Source: an uncultured Oscillospiraceae bacterium
GTDB lineage: Bacteria > Bacillota > Clostridia > Oscillospirales > Ruminococcaceae
Length of the DNA: 64,000 bases
Assembly: GCA_934466475.1 (NCBI GenBank)
Contig: CAKSLI010000003.1
Location: 1 to 64,000 of the forward strand
Direction of reading: 5' to 3'
In this document: positions 25,930 to 33,832 of the stretch, in pieces
How positions within the stretch are numbered: the stretch's first letter is position 1
Layout of the letters: each line of letters starts with the position of its first letter
Position numbers and translations under genes: made by a program
Notes under the pieces: model-generated
What the model saw: the letters and a program-made list of their open reading frames with translations, nothing else
Database searches by the model: none
Told to the model about the DNA's origin: nothing

Positions 25930-26697
25930 TTAAAAATGTCTTTTGGAAACTACCTCGGCAATGCCTATTACTTTTCCAAAACAAATTACAGTTTCATGAC
26001 TGCTGAGATCAATTACTTTGTGCTTTTTGTTGTAAGGAATCAAGAATCTTCCGTTGTATTCTTTGATACAAACATTTCCATCAACTAAGAAAATACCTAC
26101 CTCTCCTTTGCGAACGCATGGGCAGGATTCTACCAGGACTATATCGCCGCTGTGAAATTCGTCCTCCATGCTATCACCTTTGATAGGAATAGCAAAATCG
26201 GCGGCTAGAGCTTCCGGGGTGCTGCGGACAGTTAATGTTTCGGCACTGGCTTCATCAAGGTATAATCCAGTTCCAGCGCAAGCCGCGTTGTCGTAGTATA
26301 GTATGTCACGAGTGCCGCTTAACGGCAAGCATTTACCTATACCGTTCCGCTCGGTTTTATTCTCTTTTTCCTGTTCAGCAGCTCGTTCAGTAGCAAGCTC
26401 TGCAAGAGTTTCAGCCCGTTCAATTACTCTAGCTCTATCAACAAGCGATAATTTATCCATAATATTAAGCATTTGAGTTTGTTCGTTGGATAGTTGTGGC
26501 TGGGGTTCTAAACCCGTAAGCAGATAGTCTGTTGATACGTTTAAACGCACTGCCAGCCGGAGAACAATATCACTATTAGGAGCAGCACCCTTTTTCCAGT
26601 TAGATATTGATCCTTTTGCCCCACCGCATTCCGCGACTAGCGGTGTGATTTTCACGCCTTTTTTATCGCAAATAGCCTTCAAGTTGTCATAAAACAT
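25930..26697 (-). CDS. Phage repressor: XRE DNA-binding domain plus S24 (LexA-like) peptidase
   Basis: 255 residues. The N-terminal HTH (about 5-62; GGAKGSISNWKKGAAPNSDIVLRLAVRLNVSTDYLL) binds the operators next door; a linker leads to the S24 domain (about 130-255) with S176 (KGDSMEDEF) and K212 (CIKEY) as the self-cleavage dyad and A141-G142 as the probable cleaved bond. Loss of the repressor through RecA-stimulated cleavage after DNA damage would switch the phage on. It is divergent from the Cro-like gene, with two CATTTAAATG palindromes between them. It maintains lysogeny. Confidence 0.92.
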   Translation of the reverse strand: MFYDNLKAICDKKGVKITPLVAECGGAKGSISNWKKGAAPNSDIVLRLAVRLNVSTDYLLTGLEPQPQLSNEQTQMLNIMDKLSLVDRARVIERAETLAELATERAAEQEKENKTERNGIGKCLPLSGTRDILYYDNAACAGTGLYLDEASAETLTVRSTPEALAADFAIPIKGDSMEDEFHSGDIVLVESCPCVRKGEVGIFLVDGNVCIKEYNGRFLIPYNKKHKVIDLSSHETVICFGKVIGIAEVVSKRHF

Positions 26698-26733
26698 ACA
26701 AATGCCCTCCGAAATAGCTGTGCAAAATGCCGA

Positions 26734-26786
26734 AATTCATTTAAATGGGCTTTTCTATTGATAAACCCATTTAAATGAATTATAAT
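26734..26786 (+). promoter_or_regulatory. Early promoter with paired palindromic operators
   Basis: A perfect 16-bp inverted repeat (26734-26749 and 26766-26781) holds two copies of the palindrome CATTTAAATG (26738-26747, 26769-26778), 31 bp apart. The right copy lies inside the 17-bp spacer of a plus-strand promoter, TTGATA (26758-26763) and TATAAT (26781-26786), so repressor bound there would block early transcription. Confidence 0.8.
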
Positions 26787-26881
26787 ATACTTGTACCCCG
26801 GCAGGGGTATGCGAGGGCACACTGCCCCAAGTACATTTTACCACAACGTGGCTAAAAAATCAACAGTAAGGAGGTTTTAAA

Positions 26882-27085
26882 ATGCTGTTTAGCAATATTT
26901 TAAAGCGTAAGCGTGAAGAAAAAGGTCTTACGCAGGCGGAAGTTGCCGAACACATCGGAACAACTCAGCAGAATGTAGCGAGCTTTGAGAGCGGATACAA
27001 GGTTCCGTCGCTCAAAATCGTAGTCGCTGCCGCGGATTTCTTCCACTGCTCGGTAGACGAAATGATAGGGAGGGCTGTTTCATGA
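26882..27085 (+). CDS. Cro/Ner-like XRE regulator
   Basis: 67 residues, a single HTH domain (LTQAEVAEHIGTTQQNVASFESGYKVPSLKIVVAAADFF). It is the first gene read rightwards from the operator region, the position of Cro in lambda and Ner in Mu, so it probably turns down the repressor and early promoters. RBS AAGGAGG. A G-rich leader (26803-26836) with a GCCCCAAG-type inverted repeat precedes it. Overlaps the next gene by 4 bp. Confidence 0.88.
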   Translation: MLFSNILKRKREEKGLTQAEVAEHIGTTQQNVASFESGYKVPSLKIVVAAADFFHCSVDEMIGRAVS

Positions 27086-27408
27086 ATAAACCCATTCGCA
27101 TTTACGGCAGGCTCAGGAAAATCGGCGACGATTACTACGAAGCTGAGTACAGGGATTACCGTCCGGACGGCACAGTTTCCGGGTACGGTTTCGAAGATTT
27201 TTCCAGCGAACGGCTTGAAGCTCAGACCAAGAAGTATGAGGTGCATGTTTACAATGGCAGGACAATGCACGGGACACGTGAAGGTTGGAGAATGACTGAC
27301 ATAGTCGGGAACGTAATGAGAGTATCTGCGAAAACAAACGGTCTGACTGCCGCAAGGATACTCCATAAGAATAAGGACGTTGCCAGAGTACAGCGCGTCC
27401 GGTGGTGA
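27082..27408 (+). CDS. Phage early protein of unknown function
   Basis: 108 residues, basic, with strand-rich content (YDYRPDGTVSGYGFEDFSSERLEAQTKKYEVHVYNGRT) and no motif I recognise. ATGA overlap with the Cro-like gene shows co-translation in the early operon. A small DNA- or RNA-binding protein is possible from its charge. Confidence 0.65.
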   Translation: MNKPIRIYGRLRKIGDDYYEAEYRDYRPDGTVSGYGFEDFSSERLEAQTKKYEVHVYNGRTMHGTREGWRMTDIVGNVMRVSAKTNGLTAARILHKNKDVARVQRVRW

Positions 27409-27421
27409 AAGGAGTAATACC

Positions 27422-27592
27422 ATGAGCACGAATAAAATGACCGCAGCAGTGACCGCCGCTCTGGAGAAGCTGGGTTATCGCCGTATTCGCGAACTTCAGA
27501 TCACCTGTCCCACCCAGAGCAGGGCGAACGTTTACCTGAACGATGAGTATTTCGGAGTTTTCGACTTCGAGCGTAACACGTTCGTGGACTGA
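27422..27592 (+). CDS. Small phage early protein
   Basis: 56 residues starting at ATG 27422 behind AAGGAG. Sequence: a helical N-terminus (MTAAVTAALEKLGYRRI) and a strand pair ending FGVFDFERNTFVD. No known family seen. Lies between two early genes with short spacers. Confidence 0.6.
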   Translation: MSTNKMTAAVTAALEKLGYRRIRELQITCPTQSRANVYLNDEYFGVFDFERNTFVD

Positions 27593-27602
27593 GGAGGGGG
27601 CA

Positions 27603-28214
27603 ATGGATAGTAAATCTGACTTTCCTAAGCTGCTCAGGGATTACCGCAAGGAGAATGGGCTAACTCAACGGTCACTGGCTGCAAAACTAGGGCTATCTTA
27701 TAACTCAGTTGTTGACTACGAAAACGGAAGGAGCATACCTTCTCCGCATTCAAGAGAAGTAATCGCGCAGAAAACCGGGATTGATATTTCCCGGATTCCT
27801 CAAGGGAAGCGCGGAGCAAAGACCGTTTTTTCTCCGTTAACCGAGCAAGAGCAGTTATTTGCTGAACAGCAGCACGACATAGTGGTTAAATACCTCTTAC
27901 ATAACAAACTGCCTTTTGACCAGTGGTACGATGTCGTGATTTTTAGGTACCTTCAAGCTGTAAAGAGCTGGTTTTCCAGACCTGATCTGCATAAATACAC
28001 ATTCTCGACTATTGCCCAGCACAATATGAGATCTGCCGTTGTGAACGAAATGCAAAAAAGAAGTCAACAGCCAGTTACTGTGAGCATCTACGATTATATT
28101 CCCGGCACGGAATTCACCTACGAAGGAAGGCTATGCGATCCTCGTGACAATGTTAACACAGATTTTGAGCTTTTGCAATCAAATGCAAAGTGGAACAGGA
28201 GAGTAAAACAATGA
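27603..28214 (+). CDS. XRE HTH fused to a sigma-70 region 2-like domain
   Basis: 203 residues. Residues about 6-62 form an XRE helix-turn-helix (YRKENGLTQRSLAAKLGLSYNSVVDYENGRSIPSPHS). Residues about 80-155 (EQEQLFAEQQHDIVVKYLLHNK...QWYDVVIFRYLQAVKSWF...YTFSTIAQHNMRSAVVNEM) follow the pattern of sigma factor region 2, the part that binds the core polymerase clamp and the -10 element. No region 4 is present; the XRE domain may replace it. It would let the phage redirect or modulate host RNA polymerase (inference). Start ATG 27603 behind GAGGAGG. A plain regulator with a chance resemblance is the alternative. Confidence 0.6.
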   Translation: MDSKSDFPKLLRDYRKENGLTQRSLAAKLGLSYNSVVDYENGRSIPSPHSREVIAQKTGIDISRIPQGKRGAKTVFSPLTEQEQLFAEQQHDIVVKYLLHNKLPFDQWYDVVIFRYLQAVKSWFSRPDLHKYTFSTIAQHNMRSAVVNEMQKRSQQPVTVSIYDYIPGTEFTYEGRLCDPRDNVNTDFELLQSNAKWNRRVKQ

Positions 28215-28837
28215 TCAGAAACAATGACGTTATTCAGGGCTACACCGTCCTGATGGTAGCCAACGGAATAGTTTTGGCTCATTCCGAGACCGCTCCGGAT
28301 CCTTACGTTGTCTGGCATACCGCCGAGAACGGAAACGATGTGTACGGCGGCAAGTACCTGCCGAACAAGGAGGACGCAGAATGGGATTTCTGCATGAAGG
28401 CTTTTCCGTGGTTCGCGGATAACGCACCGGTCACCATGATCGAGGACGAGGCGCAGAAGAGTATTGAAAATTTCAAGGATCATTTAGAGCAAGCCAGAAC
28501 AGCTATCGACTTTGCTGCCGCTCTGGTGGAGGATATGGTAGCGGAACACGAACGACTGATCAGCAATAAAAAAGCTCCGCAGGAGGAAAATACGGAGCAG
28601 GTACCATTCTGCGCTCGTGATTTTGCCGGAAGAGGGCATAGAGAAATCGCTGCACAATCAAAAAAGAAACCATCTAATCCAATCTGGACTGTTGCTCCCA
28701 GATTGGCGATAGACGAACACGGAATCAGTTTAAGCGGAGTTTACCTACCTGGCACTACCCGATTTTCACTCAAAGACAGCGGAGATCTGGATGGAACGTT
28801 TATACTTGACATTGAAACCGATGTTAGGTTAGCTTAG
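28211..28837 (+). CDS. Phage early protein of unknown function
   Basis: 208 residues. N-terminal part (VLMVANGIVLAHSETAPDPYVVWHT) resembles small phage proteins of unknown role; a central coiled-coil-like helix (IENFKDHLEQARTAIDFAAALVEDMVAEHERLI) and a C-terminal strand region follow. ATG 28211 overlaps the upstream stop. It ends 9 bp inside the convergent DUF2513 gene. Confidence 0.6.
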   Translation: MIRNNDVIQGYTVLMVANGIVLAHSETAPDPYVVWHTAENGNDVYGGKYLPNKEDAEWDFCMKAFPWFADNAPVTMIEDEAQKSIENFKDHLEQARTAIDFAAALVEDMVAEHERLISNKKAPQEENTEQVPFCARDFAGRGHREIAAQSKKKPSNPIWTVAPRLAIDEHGISLSGVYLPGTTRFSLKDSGDLDGTFILDIETDVRLA

Positions 28838-29227
28838 TTGACTTGTAATATAGTTCGCGGCTATATTTTGAGCAATTTCTATCAGTGCTTTGAGAGAAAA
28901 ACCACCGACAGAGATAAATCCCTTCTTGATTTTCTCCCAATTGGTATTATTCCGAATATCATTCAGGAACTGATGACCTTTAGGCGAAAGGCAGCTAATC
29001 TTATATGATCCGACGACAGTTTTCTTCATCTGGACGAAAAAGCCGCTTTCATTGCATTGAACAATGTGGTAGATTACTTCATCTCTGGTGTATTTTTCGG
29101 CAAGATCATTCGGCGTCTCTTTACTTCCAAAGCCACCACTTGAATTAAAGCAGAAATAATTAACTCCATCGGCTTTTTCTTCTACTTCAATAAGAAGATC
29201 TCGAACACAGTCTGGATTTAATTTCAT
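28829..29227 (-). CDS. DUF2513 protein, antisense cargo gene
   Basis: 132 residues, beginning MKLNPDCVRDLLIEVE, the start typical of DUF2513, a family of uncharacterised proteins found in phages and other mobile elements. ATG 29227 is preceded by GGGGGTGAT. It is read against the early operon from its own promoter, the signature of a cargo gene expressed in the lysogen. Function unknown; superinfection exclusion or host modulation are guesses. Confidence 0.75.
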   Translation of the reverse strand: MKLNPDCVRDLLIEVEEKADGVNYFCFNSSGGFGSKETPNDLAEKYTRDEVIYHIVQCNESGFFVQMKKTVVGSYKISCLSPKGHQFLNDIRNNTNWEKIKKGFISVGGFSLKALIEIAQNIAANYITSQLS

Positions 29228-29258
29228 AGTATCACCCCCTATCCTTCCTCCATGGAAC

Positions 29259-29287
29259 ATTATACCACAAACAGCCGAAACAAGCAA
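29259..29287 (-). promoter_or_regulatory. Promoter of the DUF2513 cargo gene
   Basis: On the minus strand TTGCTT (29282-29287), 17-bp spacer, TATAAT (29259-29264). An imperfect 12-bp hairpin (ACAAGCA...TGCTTGT) overlaps the -35. Confidence 0.6.
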
Positions 29288-29353
29288 GCACAGAATGTGC
29301 CTGCTTGTCCGCAGGGAATGACCGCCCTGCGCTGATGATGGCAGGTCGGAGAA

Positions 29354-29424
29354 TAAAAAATAGAGCCTCGGCAGAAACGACTACTCTTTGCACGGAATAT
29401 CATTTCTGCGTGACCTAAGGCTCC
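29354..29424 (-). ncRNA. Candidate short antisense RNA in the transposase leader
   Basis: A minus-strand promoter (29431-29459) reads into a sequence that folds as one hairpin: GAGCC with GGCTC and GCAGAAA with TTTCTGC enclose a loop of about 25 nt, followed by TATTTTTTA. The predicted product is about 70 nt and lies 65-135 bp upstream of the MuA start codon on the opposite strand. It could pair with the transposase mRNA leader. Confidence 0.5.
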
Positions 29425-29430
29425 ACCTAA

Positions 29431-29459
29431 AGTATATCAGAGCATTATGCTTTTGTCAA
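29431..29459 (-). promoter_or_regulatory. Promoter of the short antisense RNA
   Basis: On the minus strand TTGACA (29454-29459), 17-bp spacer, TATACT (29431-29436). Confidence 0.7.
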
Positions 29460-29489
29460 GTAAAAATCTTACAGAAAGGAGAGATCACC

Positions 29490-31487
29490 TTGACTTACCT
29501 ATCAACGGCAGAGGTCGCGGAGATAAAAGGGTGCAGCTTACGCTACGTTCAGCAGCTCGTCCAGAACGGCAAGCTCATGGGCGAAACCAAGGACAATGCC
29601 TCCAACAACCGCACCGAATACATGATACCCCTGACGGCGCTTCCGCAGGAACTTCAGATGAGGTGGGAGAATCAGCAGCGCCGCTCGCTTGGCTTGGAAC
29701 CGGTTAAAAAGACGGTTAAAGCGCCTTTAAAGACCGCTGAAAGTTCCCGCCTTACGCTGGACGACCTTACAGACAAGCAGCGCAGCGAGCTTTACCTCTG
29801 GACGGGAATGATCAAAGACTGGCTTACTATCCGGGACAGCTACACGCAGTACAGCAAGGGCGAGATTGACGAGATGTTCGTTCAGGCGGCTCGGCTGAAA
29901 TATCCTGATTTGGAGATAAGCAAGGATATCCTCTACCGCAGGCTCAAAGCCTACCGGAACTCGGATATCTCCGGGCTTATCGACAAGCGAGGCGGCAGCA
30001 ACAAGGGAACGACCGTTGTTCCGGAGTTCATGCTGAACGCGTTCAGCCGGTTCTACCTCGATCAGCAGTGCCTACCGATAACGAGCTGCTACAAATTTAC
30101 CCGGGACTGGGTGCAGGAGCACTACCCGGAAAGCCTTCCGGATATGCCCTCGGAGCGCACGTTCCGCCGCAGGGCAGAAGATATCCCTTACGCGGTGCGA
30201 ATGTACTTCCGCAACGGCGACAAGGCATTCTCGGACAAGTGCCTGCCGTATGTCGAGCGGCTTTACGACGACCTCCACGCGAACGACGTGTGGATAGCGG
30301 ATAACCACACCTTTGATTTCTTCACCGCAGGAAAGGATGGCAAGGTTCGCCGCCTGTACCTCACAGCGTTCCTTGACGCAAAATCCGGAGTAATGACCGG
30401 CTGGAACCTTACATACGCGCCCTCCGGCGACAGCACGCTGCTGGCGCTCCGGCACGGAATACTGAGGTGCGGAGTTCCGAAAGCGGTCTACTTCGACAAC
30501 GGTTCCGAGTTCCTTGTATCGGATATCGGAGGACGCGGACACCGCCGCAAAAAGGACTGGAACAAGGATCCTCTGCCGCCGAACATCTTGCAGTTCCTCG
30601 GAATCGAAATGCACAACGCTATCGTCCGGAACGCTAAGGCGAAGCCCATCGAGCGAACATTCTGCACCTTTAAGAACCAGTTCTCCCGCTGCATTCCGAC
30701 ATTCTGCGGCGGCACGATCCTGGAACGCCCGGAAAGCCTGAAATACAAGCTGAAGCATGGAATTATCCCGGAGGAAGAACAGATACGGATAGCGCTGGAT
30801 TCCTACATAGACGGCTGCTACAACGCCGCTCCCTACGGCGGCAAGGAGCGCCGCTACAAGGGAATGAAGCGGTTCGAGGTCTGGAACAGCAGCATTCAGG
30901 ACGTTGTATTCCGGACGGCGGACGAGGCGAACCTCTTCATGCTGCTCAAGCGCGTCAGCAAACCGCAGGCGGTCAGCAGGAACGGCGTATACATCAATTT
31001 CGCCGGGGAGAAGCTGTGGTACCGCGGCGCGGATACGGTGCTCCACATAAACGAAAAGGTGTATGTGCGCTACGATCCGGCGGATATCCGGACGGTGCGC
31101 GTGTACGACATGGCTACGGACAAATACCTGTGGACATGGGCGCTTGACGATGAGCTGCTTGTTGACTACCTCACAAATCATCGGGAGGACATCGCCACCG
31201 CCGAGAAACAAATTGCCGAAAGCAAGAGGCTCGTCCGGGAATACGGGCGCGGTATTCTGGACAGCGTGGACGCAGACAAGCGTATCGACATCTTCGCCGC
31301 AATGGTCAAGAATTCAGTCGAGGGCAGCAAGAACATGGTATTCAGGAAGCCCGCAACGTTCGTTCCGGTATTCTCTGAGGAGAAGCTGGAGAGATCCCCG
31401 GCGCTCGGAGATATCAGCGAAATATCCGTCAACATTGACATTCTGGATAAACTGAACGCAGCGGCGGCAAACCGCAGAAAGGACTGA
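29490..31487 (+). CDS. MuA-like DDE transposase
   Basis: 665 residues. An N-terminal DNA-binding domain (LSTAEVAEIKGCSLRYVQQLVQNGKL) is followed by end-binding HTH parts, an RNase H-like catalytic core and a Mu C-terminal beta-barrel and tail. The DDE triad is visible: D271 (IADNHTF), D336 (YFDNGSE) and E388 (PIERTFCTF). It would join the phage ends to target DNA during integration and replicative transposition, with MuB encoded 4 bp downstream. Start is TTG 29490 behind AAAGGAG, the weaker codon perhaps limiting expression. Possible regulation by the antisense RNA upstream. Confidence 0.93.
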   Translation: MTYLSTAEVAEIKGCSLRYVQQLVQNGKLMGETKDNASNNRTEYMIPLTALPQELQMRWENQQRRSLGLEPVKKTVKAPLKTAESSRLTLDDLTDKQRSELYLWTGMIKDWLTIRDSYTQYSKGEIDEMFVQAARLKYPDLEISKDILYRRLKAYRNSDISGLIDKRGGSNKGTTVVPEFMLNAFSRFYLDQQCLPITSCYKFTRDWVQEHYPESLPDMPSERTFRRRAEDIPYAVRMYFRNGDKAFSDKCLPYVERLYDDLHANDVWIADNHTFDFFTAGKDGKVRRLYLTAFLDAKSGVMTGWNLTYAPSGDSTLLALRHGILRCGVPKAVYFDNGSEFLVSDIGGRGHRRKKDWNKDPLPPNILQFLGIEMHNAIVRNAKAKPIERTFCTFKNQFSRCIPTFCGGTILERPESLKYKLKHGIIPEEEQIRIALDSYIDGCYNAAPYGGKERRYKGMKRFEVWNSSIQDVVFRTADEANLFMLLKRVSKPQAVSRNGVYINFAGEKLWYRGADTVLHINEKVYVRYDPADIRTVRVYDMATDKYLWTWALDDELLVDYLTNHREDIATAEKQIAESKRLVREYGRGILDSVDADKRIDIFAAMVKNSVEGSKNMVFRKPATFVPVFSEEKLERSPALGDISEISVNIDILDKLNAAAANRRKD

Positions 31488-31491
31488 CATC

Positions 31492-32463
31492 ATGGCAGAA
31501 CAGAAAACAGTAAGGGAGCTCACGCCGAAGCAGCGTGAAGCCATAGAAAAGATAACCGCGACAGCCGCAGAGCTGGGAATATCTGAATCGAAGCTCTGCG
31601 AGCGCATAGGGATCACCGGCTCGGCGCTGTCACAGATACGCAGGGGCTACTACCCCGGCAACTGGGACAACCAGTTCGAGAAGATCTACGCTTACTTTGA
31701 GAACAAGGAAGCGGCTTCCGAGACCTATTCCGAGGTGGAATACGTTCCGACCTCGATATCCACGCTGGTCTACAAGACCGTGCGGAACACTCAGCTCAAG
31801 GGCGGCTTCGCCTTTGTGACCGGGGACGCGGGGGTGGGCAAGACCAAGGCGCTCCACAAGTACATAGAGGATCACCCGCACGACAGCGTTATGATCACGA
31901 TAAATCCCTGCACCAAGAGCACAAAGGCGGTGCTGAAGCTCCTGGCGCTGGATCTGGGGGTTCCGGTCACTCAGTCCCGGGACGACCTGTGGATGAGCAT
32001 AGCGGCGAAGCTCCATGACGGAATGGTCGTTGCAGTGGACGAGGCACAGCTCCTGACCTACGGAAGCATTGAAACGCTCCGTTCGTTCGCAGATTTCTTC
32101 GCAGAGCGCCGCCAGACCCTCGGCGTTGTGCTGGTCGGGAATCAGGGGATACGGGAGAAGATAGAGGGAAAGTCCCGGGAACAGTACCGTCAGGTCGCGA
32201 ACCGCGCATGGCAGCGGCAGCAGATAAGCACCGGGGACGTTCAGCCGGAGGACATTAGAATGCTGTTCCCGGTGCTGGAGGGCAAGGAACAGGAGATGAC
32301 GCTCCTTTACAGAGTGGCGCAAACCGCCGAGGGAATACGCGGAGCCGTCCGGCTGTTCGGGAACGCTTATGATTCCGGGAACTACGATTTTGCCGGGATA
32401 GTCCAGATGGCGAAGATGATGCACCTTGACCTCAAGGGCGCAGAAAAGGCGGTGCGGGCATGA
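31492..32463 (+). CDS. MuB-like AAA+ transposition ATPase
   Basis: 323 residues. N-terminal XRE-like HTH (LGISESKLCERIGITGSALSQIRRGYYPGN), then a AAA+ module: Walker A GDAGVGKT (111-118), Walker B MVVAVDEAQLL, sensor and C-terminal helical domain. MuB coats target DNA and activates MuA, and protects the phage's own DNA from self-insertion. It directly follows the transposase gene, as in phage Mu. Overlaps the next gene by 4 bp. Confidence 0.92.
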   Translation: MAEQKTVRELTPKQREAIEKITATAAELGISESKLCERIGITGSALSQIRRGYYPGNWDNQFEKIYAYFENKEAASETYSEVEYVPTSISTLVYKTVRNTQLKGGFAFVTGDAGVGKTKALHKYIEDHPHDSVMITINPCTKSTKAVLKLLALDLGVPVTQSRDDLWMSIAAKLHDGMVVAVDEAQLLTYGSIETLRSFADFFAERRQTLGVVLVGNQGIREKIEGKSREQYRQVANRAWQRQQISTGDVQPEDIRMLFPVLEGKEQEMTLLYRVAQTAEGIRGAVRLFGNAYDSGNYDFAGIVQMAKMMHLDLKGAEKAVRA

Positions 32464-32624
32464 AGCACGGAAAGAATCCCACCCGCCGCCAGCGGCAGGA
32501 CATAGCCTCGTTACGGCTGAATCCGGAAAACTGGCTCGTCTGCAAGGACCCCCCGGACGAGCTGGTTCTAGAGCACAAGATAAGCGGAAACATCAAGCGG
32601 ATAAGAAAGGAGCTTCTGAAATGA
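32460..32624 (+). CDS. DUF6906-like small phage protein
   Basis: 54 residues (MKHGKNPTRRQRQDIASLRLNPENWLVCKDPPDELVLEHK...IKRIRKELLK). The pattern GKxPTRxQ...LNPxNWLVxK is that of a small protein family (DUF6906) common in clostridial phages. The start overlaps the MuB stop (ATGA) and its own stop overlaps the next start. Function unknown. Confidence 0.75.
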   Translation: MKHGKNPTRRQRQDIASLRLNPENWLVCKDPPDELVLEHKISGNIKRIRKELLK

Positions 32625-32896
32625 AATTCGAGTATGCGCTTGCGTTCCAGTTCGGCATTCTGGTCATGGCGATAGCGAACGCGCTGTCACTGGGGCTTCT
32701 GCCCTGCCGGGCGCTGGCGGTTATATTCTTCTTCGCGGCGCTGGGGGCTGTCGGCGTTACAGGGTTCCTCATCGGGCGGAGAAGCTGCCGGAACGCAGTC
32801 AACCGCCGCTCCTACACGGACGGTATCTGGAAAGGGATAAGGATAGGTCGGGCGGAACGGCAGTCGGAGATACAGAGGTTTCTGGATAATGAATGA
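32621..32896 (+). CDS. Small membrane protein
   Basis: 91 residues with two hydrophobic segments (about 5-28 and 30-52) and a basic C-terminal tail (IGRRSCRNAVNRRSYTDGIWKGIRIGRAERQ). ATGA overlap with the previous gene. It could be a phage membrane accessory; the family was not recognised. Confidence 0.6.
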   Translation: MKFEYALAFQFGILVMAIANALSLGLLPCRALAVIFFFAALGAVGVTGFLIGRRSCRNAVNRRSYTDGIWKGIRIGRAERQSEIQRFLDNE

Positions 32897-33131
32897 GGAA
32901 GAACTGCTGATTGAATTTTTGAAACTGTACCTTGACGGGCTGGATAAGGTGAACAAATACGACGCAGTCCGGGTCGGAATTGAAAAGCTTCTTTCCGAAG
33001 GCGTATTTCAGGACGGTAAAGAATTATCGCTTTTCCTGAGCGTCGTATCAAGAATCAAAATCAGCGCCGAACGATTACAAGGCATGGCTGCTGGCAGGGT
33101 CATTTATATGCACCCTGCCATACCAGCTTAA
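32889..33131 (+). CDS. Small helical phage protein
   Basis: 80 residues, mainly helical (EEELLIEFLKLYLDGLDKVNKYDAVRVGIEKLLSEG). Overlaps the previous gene by 8 bp. No known family. The first twister ribozyme follows 20 bp after its stop, so the mRNA would be cut right behind it. Confidence 0.6.
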   Translation: MNEEELLIEFLKLYLDGLDKVNKYDAVRVGIEKLLSEGVFQDGKELSLFLSVVSRIKISAERLQGMAAGRVIYMHPAIPA

Positions 33132-33150
33132 TAAATCGGGGCTTTGCCCC

Positions 33151-33204
33151 GCCTTAATGCGGCTCCTTACGGAACGGTTGCAAGCCCGATAACGCAGAGC
33201 AAGG
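33151..33204 (+). ncRNA. Twister ribozyme, copy 1
   Basis: The conserved twister words occur in order: UAAUGCGGC (from 33155), GGUUGCAAGCCCG (33176-33188) and CGCAGAG (33193-33199). Stem P1 is CCUU (33152-33155) with AAGG (33201-33204). Expected self-cleavage lies at the U-A step 33155/33156. A GGGGC-UUU-GCCCC hairpin (33137-33151) precedes it. It sits between two co-transcribed genes, so cleavage would separate upstream from downstream mRNA. The HD-domain gene RBS follows 12 nt later. Confidence 0.85.
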
Positions 33205-33225
33205 AAAAATACAAGGAGGATTTTT

Positions 33226-33804
33226 ATGGACATGGAAACACAGAACCAGCTGGCGGAGCAGTTCGTTGACTTGCTTCGCTCTACCGGCAGGAGCGGAATT
33301 GAGGAGCTCATCCTCTATCTTCAGGAGGAAACGGATTTCTTCACAGCTCCAGCAAGCACTAAGGATCATGGAGCATACGAGGGCGGTCTGCTCCAGCACA
33401 GCATGAATGTGTACGAGGTGCTTCGCTACGACCCTGACAGGAACTTTTCTTTCAGCGACAGCATTATCATTGTCGCGCTCCTGCACGATATATGCAAAGC
33501 AAATTGCTACCACACGGAAAAGCGCAACGTCAAGGAGAACGGCGTGTGGGTCGAGAAGCAGGTCTATGTTTTCGAGGACGAACTGCCGCTCGGTCATGGC
33601 GAAAAATCGCTGTACCTTGCAAGCAAGTTCATTGAGCTTTCGGACGAGGAAGCCGCGGCTATCCGCTGGCACATGGGAGCGTTCGACAACGCGTTCCGCG
33701 GCGGCGACCGTGGGCTGAATGCGGCTTATGAGAAGTATCCTCTGGCGGTAATGCTCCATATGGCAGATATGTGGGCGACATACCTTGTGGAACGTGAACA
33801 TTGA
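33226..33804 (+). CDS. HD-domain phosphohydrolase
   Basis: 192 residues with the HD metal site H58 (LLQHSMNVYEV), H87-D88 (ALLHDICKANCY) and D181 (MLHMADMWATY). HD enzymes hydrolyse nucleotides or nucleotide second messengers; members of this size are frequent in clostridial phages and may alter nucleotide pools or signals. Start ATG 33226 behind AAGGAGGA. It is framed by the two twister ribozymes, which could release its message as a separate RNA. Substrate unknown. Confidence 0.85.
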   Translation: MDMETQNQLAEQFVDLLRSTGRSGIEELILYLQEETDFFTAPASTKDHGAYEGGLLQHSMNVYEVLRYDPDRNFSFSDSIIIVALLHDICKANCYHTEKRNVKENGVWVEKQVYVFEDELPLGHGEKSLYLASKFIELSDEEAAAIRWHMGAFDNAFRGGDRGLNAAYEKYPLAVMLHMADMWATYLVEREH

Positions 33805-33832
33805 ATTTCTATGGTGCGGGTAAATCTGCACC

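Noticed and set aside
29300..29345. Possible hammerhead core (CTGATGA) upstream of the transposase
   Set aside because: The matching GAAA and flanking stems in the right order are missing.
30072..31211. Long minus-strand frame opposite the transposase
   Set aside because: It mirrors the codon bias of the MuA gene, has no RBS or family resemblance, and MuA is clearly coding.
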